64,000 nt of DNA from Channa striata (lineage: Eukaryota; Chordata; Actinopteri; Anabantiformes; Channidae), in contig CM065169.1 in the NCBI GenBank assembly GCA_033026295.1, positions 8,910,462 to 8,974,461 on the forward strand, given 5' to 3'. Below are positions 51,301 to 60,300 of this stretch, piece by piece. Made by a program: the position numbers and the translations under genes. The notes below the pieces were generated by a model. The model did not search any database. It saw only the letters and a program-made list of their open reading frames with translations, and was not told where the DNA came from. Within the stretch, counting starts at the first letter, position 1, and each line of letters opens with the position of its first letter.

Positions 51301-54300
51301 CTGTAGCTGAAAAGGCAAGTGATAGCAAAGGTAGCAAAGAAGTTATAATTGGAAGACGAGATGGTCTCCAGTTGTCTGTCACTCGGGATAAATCTAAAGT
51401 AGGGCTCCTGCTGTTAGGCAGCAATGAAGAAAAAAGCAGTGATGGTGAAGATAGGCACGATGAAGATGATCAAAACAAAAGCCTTGACGGTCCAGCTGTT
51501 GACGGTAACATAACGGGGGAGCATGTCGAAGGAGGTGGTAAAGACAAAAGTGACGCAGCTGTGATTGGAGAGAGTTTGCAGCAGTTTTCAAGTGTCGATG
51601 GGTTGTTGTTTGATCCTCCAAGAAGTCCTGTCTTGGAGCGTGTTGTCCCTGTGCTGAGACTGACCGATGCCAACAAGGCAGCGGATGAGCAGAAAGAAGG
51701 TAAATATTACACATTGTCCAGCTTTATCTCACCTCTGCTTCTTCATGACAAATGGTGGACATGGCAGTTTTATTTTCTCCCTTCTTTCAAACAAATACAA
51801 TCCAGACTGTTGTATTATATAGTTGTTTTCAAAGCAAAGATGAAGCAAGAACTGTTCATATGTTATTGTGCAGTGTATTAACGTGTCTTTTTTTCAGTCA
51901 GGATAGCTATACATATCACTAATCATGCTTAGTACATAGTAGGAATTATTCTAACACATTGGGTAATTTCTGGTGGAAACAACCAGCACATTTTAAGTTG
52001 ACATAACCAACGATTTTATTGCTAACAGAAAATAAAATACTTTATCATAAAATTATTGGTTGTAATATGAATAGAGTAGTTTTTAAACCCCCAAAGAAAT
52101 TTCACCTGACTGCAGTTCCACTCAGCCCATACGTATGTTTTAGCGCCTTTCAGCTTCTTGTTTTGTATTTACAGCCCATTAGGTCACAGTTTTACTTTGC
52201 AGCTGTCATCTGTGTCATTTCTCTTTTCAATGAAAAAGGTTGGGATAAAGCCAAGGTACGAAATGTTAATGTCATTTTAATTTACCAATTAAAAAAACAA
52301 TTGTTAACTCTAGCAATTAACACGTCTAATTTAACACCAAAACTGGATGCCTGTAAACTACTCCCTGGGACCTCAATTGTCACATAAAATCAAGTTTGTT
52401 ATATATTTATATATTTTTATTTTTCTATATCTTTTTGGCCTTGAAATTACAATTTAAAAAGCATTTCACTTCACAACTGCTACAAAGCTCTTCCTCTCAA
52501 TCTTTCTGTCTCTGTGACTCTCCTCACACCCTCTGTTTCTTTATCTATGTTTCCATCCCACTACACCCCATTCATCGTATCTTCATTTCTCCTCTCTCAG
52601 AGGGCAGCAACAGCAGCCATGAGTCCCGGGTGGGGCTGGTTGGAGGCGGGGAGAGGGAGAAGAGGACAGTTGTTCCTCTGGCTGTGGTCTCCACTCTCAC
52701 CATCCTCTGTTTGCTGGTACTGGTGGGCATACTCATTTACTGGAGGTACATAACATACATTAACACACGATTAGTATCAGTCAGCATCACTTTTACCCGA
52801 GTAGTTACTTTTTATTCCGATTTATGTTGCAGAAACTGCTTCCAGGCTGCTAATTTCTACCCAGATGACAGTGCATCTCCTAAAGGCATATCTGCTCCAT
52901 CTACACCCCTGATACTGGCCACAGGTAAAACACACACATCAACATCGAGGATCCATTGAGGCTATCATCATTGTGATATCATCCGCTGCTACCCTGAGCT
53001 GTGTGTATTGAAATGTTCACTATTTTGGTACAGATGGTCATGAACCACTGACAGTGAAGCAGTTTGTGAAGCACGTCATGGAGCTCCACAGCACCAACAC
53101 ATTCTCCAAGGAATTTGAGGTGCATGGCATTTTTATATTTCAGTCCAGGAAATGATCTGTGGCCTTCTTTTACAAAAGTAACATAAACATAACATTTTGA
53201 ATCCCAAAGCTTTATCTAGCACAATAGGACCACTTACTTGTGGTTCATGTGTATACGTTTTCAGAACCTCATTTGTCATAGCTTCTTATTGCCCTTCCAT
53301 ATCTCTATTAACATCATGTTCTTCAGGAATATCGTTTAGCACAATGTTGTTGTAACTTCATGTACACGTACATGATTGTCAGCTGTACAGTAGAAAGATG
53401 GTACTAACCATAGCATTGCTGTTTGGGTGTCACTTCAGACAGACACATGAGACAGATTCAACAGGCAGGTTTGAAAAATGGGCAGACTGTCCATGTTGAA
53501 ACTACATGTCAGACTAGCAAAAGGTTTATGTCTGCTTGTATTAGGCTCGCAAAAAAGACGAAGTATTATTGTTTAACATGAAAATATTGGTCTGTTTTAT
53601 GTTTGAAATTGATTGGTTTCAACAGTTCAACAGGGATATCTGCACGACATTAGTCACCTCTGTTTTCCAGCATGAACATCCTGAGTAGCACACAGATATA
53701 GAATAAAGTGAAGTATACCTGAATGGGTTATATATGGAACTTTTTCTATAGCTGCACAAGAAACATAGCTGTTCTCACTGAGAAAAAGAGGCTGAATCAG
53801 AGGGCCACCATGGGCAGGCCACAGTTTTGGTTTGTAGATACACATTATTTTGTTGTTCAATATGACGTTTGAACATTTCACACTGTAAGACATTAGCAGA
53901 AGGCCAACAAAAGTCCAGAGGTTAGATTGGAATATTTCACATTCAGTGCCGCTTCTCTGTGTGTATCTGAGCCTCATGTCTCTGTACCTGCACTGACTCC
54001 TTGTCTGTCTGTCATCTTGTCGCCCTCCCTCCCACTCCCCTGTCACCATCTTCACCACCATCGTTGTGCTTTCTGCATCCTCACTACCCTCCATTAGATT
54101 GTCAAAGAATCCTATGAGGTAAGACACCTACCACCCCTCTTCACTTGCAGAGCTGTTGTTTTCTTGGCTTTTCTTTAAAAATCAGGAAAGAATGGTAGTT
54201 TTTCTTAAATGATTTCTTTCCCTGTCCACTCTCTGTTGATAAGAGTCAGTTTTGAAAGCTGTTGCAAATGAAGTGGCCTAAATGTTATGTGCTTTTCCAT

Positions 54301-57300
54301 TTATAGTCAACGTTCTCCCCCACAGCTATAGTAAAGCATAAAGTTTAAAACTGGATTCACATACAGTAGCATCAGTCTTCCCCACACAGTGTATCAAAGT
54401 CTCCAGTATATGAAGCAGACGTGAGTTTAAAAATCTGGGACTATTATAACCATCATATTAGCTATTACTTATGCCCTTAGGCATAACCGATCTTATACTG
54501 GTTGTAGCGATGTAGTTTAAGTGCTATTTTTTTGCTTTAATTTCATTATAGATGCTAAACAATCTGATTATGACAGCCCTGCCGACCACAGTAATGCAAA
54601 CCAACAGATGTACTTTACCAGATAAAAACAAATGCATTTGTTTTTCACTACAGTGGCTCCAAGCTGTTTGTGATAATGACCATGTTCAGCTTTCCCTGAG
54701 CATTTAGCCTAATTCCTATTTGTGCTGCAATGTACATTGTGTTCTGTTCCAGGAAGTTCAGGCATGTACAGTGGACATGGGCATCACTGCTGAAAGCTCC
54801 AATCACCCCGACAACAAAAGCAAGAACCGATACATCAATATACTGGCTTGTACGTCACTATTCCAAATGGTCATTGCTCTTAACATTTAATTGCAAAAAC
54901 CAACAATGCTGATTTGTGTTTTCCTTCTCCCAGATGACCACAGCAGAGTAAAGCTCTCCAACAGTTTGGATAGAGATGGGAAAAGTGGCGACTACATCAA
55001 TGCTAACTTTGTTGATGTGAGTACATCTTTGTGATCTGTACATTTACATTTGGATGCTGAGTTTGGCAGATATAGCTACAGTACCATTGTGAGACCACTG
55101 AGCTGAGGTTTGAGGTTTTCTTGAGATCTTTCGCTTGGGACCATCTACATCCATTGGCAGAGTCCAATGTGCGAAAAGGATTGTAGGCATGAACGTCTTT
55201 CTTTAGGAAGGTGCAGTCAGACAGGTGCCACTTTGTGCAGTCAGCGATTTGAAGCTGCAGCTGCTGGAAACCAGTGCAAACATGTGCAGAGTGGTGTGAC
55301 ATGTGCCATTTTCAGCTGTTAAAAAATGAGACCTGCTGCTGCATTTTGAATCGTCTAGAGCAGGGGTCTCAAACTCAATTTACTTGGGGGCCGCTGGAGG
55401 CAGAGTCGGGGTGAGGCTGGGCTGCATCAGGTTTCCACAAGAAAAACTTTTAAATAATTTTAATCTTCTCAAATGTCTTTATTTTTTATTTTTAACAAAA
55501 AATAATATGAAAAAATAAATAAACAAATTAGAAGAAAATAAATAAGAAATTAATAAGAAAATCAATCAATCAATCAGTAATAAGTAAATAAAATAATAAT
55601 AATTATTATAATAATTAGGATTCAAATGTCTGTATTAACAGTTCTTTAAGCTTTCTTCTGAACATGAATTGTCCTGAACATAAGTGGAACATTGAAGAAC
55701 ATGAACTGCTCTTCTGAACATGGCCTCTCTTGCCTACATCTTGCTGCTAGAGACCTGGCAGGGCTTCTTCTCGCATAACTGAGCCACATTTGGCTTGAGG
55801 GAGGAAGCAGTTGAGACCCTCAGTATGGCTTGAAGATGATCATCAGTAATTCTGGACCTGTACTTGGACTTATTGAAGTTCAAGGTGGACAAGAGCTTTT
55901 CGCACAAGTATGTGCTCCCAAAAAGGCACGTGGTCCGCTTGAACATTCGGGAAAGAACGTAATTTCCTCAATGTACGTCATTTCCGCAATGTACGTCATT
56001 TCCGTTCCGTGCCGTTCATAACAAACTCGCGGGCCGCACTAACATTAAACTTTAATAGTAAGGTGGGGGCCACAAACTATCGGCTATCGGGTTTTGATTG
56101 TGCATGCTGGTAGGCCTGTCAGCAGGGCATTGACCAGTGCCGACACCATGAGGTAGAGCTGCAGAGGTCAAATCTGCATACCTGAGAACTGGAGGAGATA
56201 AGGTCAGTGAAACCAGCACTACGTTGATGCTAATGCTGTGTTGTGTGGAGATTAAAGATGTCGCTTTCTTATTAAAGCAGAGACGTCAGAGTGACAGGCA
56301 GAAATGCACGATGAGACATTGGAGTCATCCAGTGGAAAGGGCAGAAAGGATGTGTCAACAGCCTAGAATTGATAGAAAAAGCCCCCTGAGTGGCTGAGTG
56401 AACCCAGGGATGTGGTATAACTAGAGAAACAAGGAGGATCAAGAACTGAGCCCCCCTGCACACCAGTGAAGAGGTTGTGAGAGACTCCTTAAGCTGTGGG
56501 GTAACTCAAGCATGTTTAAATGTGGTGGTAAAGGTGCACGTTGTGAGAGATGAATTAATTACTCATGTATTGGCTGGCATAACTCTTGTTGCAGTTACTT
56601 GTAGGAAAGTAGAGGGGATGGGATCCTGAGAACAGGTGGTTGGAAGGTTTAATAAGAGGAGCATGGATGTGTCCTCCTCGGACAGAGCAAAAACAGAGGA
56701 GAGCGATGGACTGTTTAGTTATATTAGCAGGATGTCATCATCTGGTGGGGAGAACTGTGAGCTAATCACTGCCACTGTGTAAGTGAAGAAGTTACCAAAC
56801 TCATTATCAGTGATAGAGGTGGAAGGTGGCTCCTTCACATCATATCCACATTATCTGATTTTTATTTTAAATGGTAAATGTTCTGCACTTGTCTACCTGT
56901 TGGTACTCAAAGCACATACACTAGTTTTTATTTTATTTTTATTTTTATTTACCCATTCACGCTCACAATTACACATTGATGGGGAGCTGCTATGCAACTG
57001 GCCAACAGTCCCTGGGAGAAACTAAGGGGGGGTTCAGTGTCTTGCTCAAGGACACTTTGACACATGACCAGATTAAACCAACAAATTGTGGGATTGGTGG
57101 ACAACAGCTCTACCTACTGCGCGACTAACGGCAGGTTTCTTTGCAGGGTTATGAGCGAACAAGGGCATACATCGCAGCTCAAGGGCCTCTGAGAGCGAGC
57201 AGGGAGGACTTCTGGAGGATGATTTGGCAGCAGAATGTTGGGATTATAGTGATGATCACCAACCTCAAGGAGAAAGGACGGGTAAGAGATCACTCTGCTA

Positions 57301-60300
57301 CTTATTTTTTTAAATGTCAGCTACAGTACTCCATCGTTTTTTGTGAATTTTGACATGCAGAAAGAGACCAAATATTTATTTAAGGACAAATACACTACAT
57401 AATCTTCTCCATCCTGCTACAGACAAAATGTGACCAGTATTGGCCAGAGGAAAGCCAGGAGGAGTACGGACCATACCAGGTGACCCTGAAGAGCACCAAG
57501 ATCCTCGCATACTACACAATGCGGATGTTCACTGTCAGAGATACATCAAACAAGGTACATCACTCATGCAAATGTCATGATTTCATCAAAAGCTGCTGCA
57601 ACTGAAGATTTGAGGTTGAGTTAAAATTTGATACATGTAAAACATTCTGGACACAGTAATTCACTTTTCACAAACACAGATATACACATGGACAGATGCT
57701 ATCACATTCTGTGGTTTCACCAGGCGTCTCAGAAGAGAGTCGAACACACAGTCCTCCAGTACCACTACACCCAGTGGCCGGACATGGGCGTCCCAGAATA
57801 CACTCTGCCTGTCCTGTCTTTCATCAGAGCATCCTCACGGGCCCGGACACAGGAGATGGGACCTGTCCTGGTACACTGCAGGTAGACTATGTGTGCATCT
57901 GCGTGTGGGGGGTGTTCTATATACTGTACTGTGTTTGACATGAAGTGTGTGTTTCAGTGCTGGTGTAGGAAGGACAGGGACCTACATAGTGATAGACAGC
58001 ATGCTGCAGCAGGTCCAGGATCAGGGGACAGTGAACGTTTTTGGTTTCCTAAAGCATGTGCGGACCCAGAGGAACTTTCTGGTTCAGACAGAGGTAAGTG
58101 ACGTGAAGCAAAGATAAATACGCTAGCATTGTCCATTCAGTCAACTCTTATTGAATGAACACGCTTCCTCTTGTAGGAGCAGTATGTGTTCATCCACGAC
58201 GTTCTGGTAGAGGCCATCTTGAGCCGGGACACCACTGTGACCTCTGACCTTCTCCACACATATGTGTCCGATCTCCTGACTCCTGGAGTGTCAGGCAGGA
58301 CACGCATGGACAAACAGTTTAAGGTATGGTGGCAGCTTTCTTCCCACCTTGTATGAACTTTCTCTTTGTGGCCTTTCTGTTTTACCCGTTTTTTCTTTAT
58401 TTTTACACATTTTGATTATAGTATTTTCATTAACCTGTACACACTGATTATGAATTTTTTGTTGTGTTGCAGTTGATCAGTCAGCGTCAGGCAAAGCACG
58501 CAGACTACAGCACTGCTCTGAAGGACGGCAATGCTGAAAGGAATAGAGCCAGAGCACTAATGCCTGGTAAGCAAGGCAGTATTACTTACTGGGAAAAGCA
58601 GTAGGACCCGGCCAGCTAAAATTCACAACTACTCTGTACCATTAGGTTTACTTCTATGATTATTCATATAGAAAATATGCACAATATGGTGGGCCAGGTT
58701 TTATTGCTTCTCCTGATGTGACATTTGCTTTTAGAGCTGATATCGATTTTATTTTGCATATGTAATTTAATAAAGTCTTATTTTGTCAAATTACTGCACA
58801 GGACAAAACAGGCCATGGAATTTCCTACTGTAGCTACATAATACCTTTTAAATTCTTTAAGTGATCTTCAAGGATTTGTAGAAGTAAAGATTTTGAGTGA
58901 TTCCAGTGATTCATTTCATTTACCTTAGTTGCTGATCAATGTAACAGGAAACACTGTAACAACTCCTAAGACAGCAACTAGTGGAATTATATATTACAGT
59001 TTGTTACCTTATTTTTCTTTTAGATAACATTTTTGACATACATTACATGGACATAGCACTCACTAAGTCAGCAGTAAACTGGAAAACATTATAATATTTT
59101 CAGGTGTTTTATTGCTACTAGTAACTGCTACTCTATGTTTTTTTGTAGTGGAGAGATCCAGAGTTTGTCTCACGGCTTCAGAAACCAACACCACAGGCTA
59201 CATCAATGCCTCCTATGTCATGGTAAGATGACTAGACTATATTTATAACCATGTATTTTAAAAGTCCCTTTTCCTGAGCTTAATTAGTCCAAAAATAAAT
59301 AAAATAAATATATGATGATGGTTCCATGTTGCTCGTTTTTTTTACAGGGACATCACCACTGTAAAGAGTTCATAGTGACCCAGACTCCTTTGAGTAGCAC
59401 AGTGGCTGATTTCTGGAGAATGATCTGGGAGCACAATGTACACACTGTTGTGCGCCTGCCGGACACACACTGCCAGGTCTGAAACACACACAAGCGTGTG
59501 CTCCATATAATACCTGAATTACTCTATATAATACGGTCTTTTGTGTTGACGTATTTATCTCAGAGTGAAGAGGGGGAGTGTCGTGTCTACTGGCCCGATA
59601 AAGACCAGCCAATGATCTTTGAAGGTTTCATTGTGTCATATTTAGAGGAGAAGTATGCTTGTCTGTCCAATGATGAGAGACTTTTGGTACAGGACTTTAC
59701 CATGGCGTCTCCACAGGTAACACACATAGTACATTTAAAAACAATTTACAGTAAAGGTTAAAGACAGTTACTACAGAATTTCTACCTTTTTTTTAAAAGA
59801 CCCCTTTTATGTTTTTCTCTGCATCCAACCAGAACAATTATGTGTTGGAAGTACGTCAGTACAGCACCTCCTGCTGGCCAAACCCAGACAGTCCGATCCG
59901 GAACAGTTTTGATCTGGTCAACATAGTCAGAGAGCACAGCAGACACACAGGTGGACCTGTAGTCGTACATGATCCGTAAGACCAACACGATCTTTTCATT
60001 ATGGGACAATTATTTCTTTCATTAGGTTTTTCTGCCATGACCACTATGGTTTGCTGTATCTGACAAGAGTGTGTTTCTGTGTGTACAGTTTGGGAGGTGC
60101 TACATCAGGGCTGTTCTGTGCCCTCACCACCCTGTCCAGTCACCTAGAGGAGGAGGGAGCAGTGGACATCTACCAGGTGGCACGGATGACCAACCTTATG
60201 AGGCCTGGGGTATTTAATGACATAGTAAGTACTGGAACACACACACACACGTTTCACGTCAAAGTACACAGTACGATATGTTGTACATGACACACATTTT

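Larger units (their letters stand above)
55361..56095 (-). mobile_element. hAT-superfamily DNA transposon remnant, transposase on the minus strand
   Basis: The left end CAGGGGTCTCAAACTCAATT with GGGGGCCGC is a typical hAT (Charlie-like) terminus. The right part contains GCGGGCCGCACTAACATTAA and GGGGGCCACAAACTATCGG, but a clean matching terminus and 8-bp target duplication were not found. The interior encodes a broken transposase C terminus on the minus strand and includes an AT-rich tract (about 55440-55620). Confidence 0.75.
55040..56830. mobile_element. Old dispersed fish repeat split by a hAT insertion
   Basis: The left piece ends CTGCTGCTGCATTTTGAATC. The right piece starts GTGCATGCTGGTAGGCCTGT and continues with GAGGTCAAATCTGCATACCT, GAGTCATCCAGTGGAAAGG, AACTGAGCCCCCCTGCACA and GGGGAGAACTGTGAGCTAAT. 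These landmarks occur in this order in a repeat I recall from many fish genomes. The 55361-56095 block interrupts it exactly where the two pieces would join. Confidence 0.55.
55017..57146 (+). other. ptprz1: ptprz1 intron 21, packed with transposon remnants
   Basis: Most of this 2.1-kb intron is repeat-derived: an old fish repeat in two pieces (about 55040-55360 and 56100-56830), a hAT-type fragment between the pieces (55361-56095), and a short interspersed repeat (56869-57130) that ends 16 bp before exon 22. No host exon was recognised. Confidence 0.7.

Noticed and set aside
50777..51424. Minus-strand ORFs of 76 and 136 codons, rich in Ser/Leu/Pro
   Set aside because: They are antisense shadows of the acidic, Glu/Ser-rich coding sequence of exon 15 and carry no domain.
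50121..51881. A 586-residue open frame as a stand-alone intronless gene
   Set aside because: It is exon 15 of ptprz1 with acceptor at 50145 and donor at 51700. The first residues and the last 60 are intron read-through, and its phase joins perfectly to the neighbouring exons.
59971..59980. Inactivating mutation of ptprz1 (Cys to Asp in the second phosphatase domain)
   Set aside because: Asp at this position is normal for PTPRZ/PTPRG D2. The D1 active site is intact.
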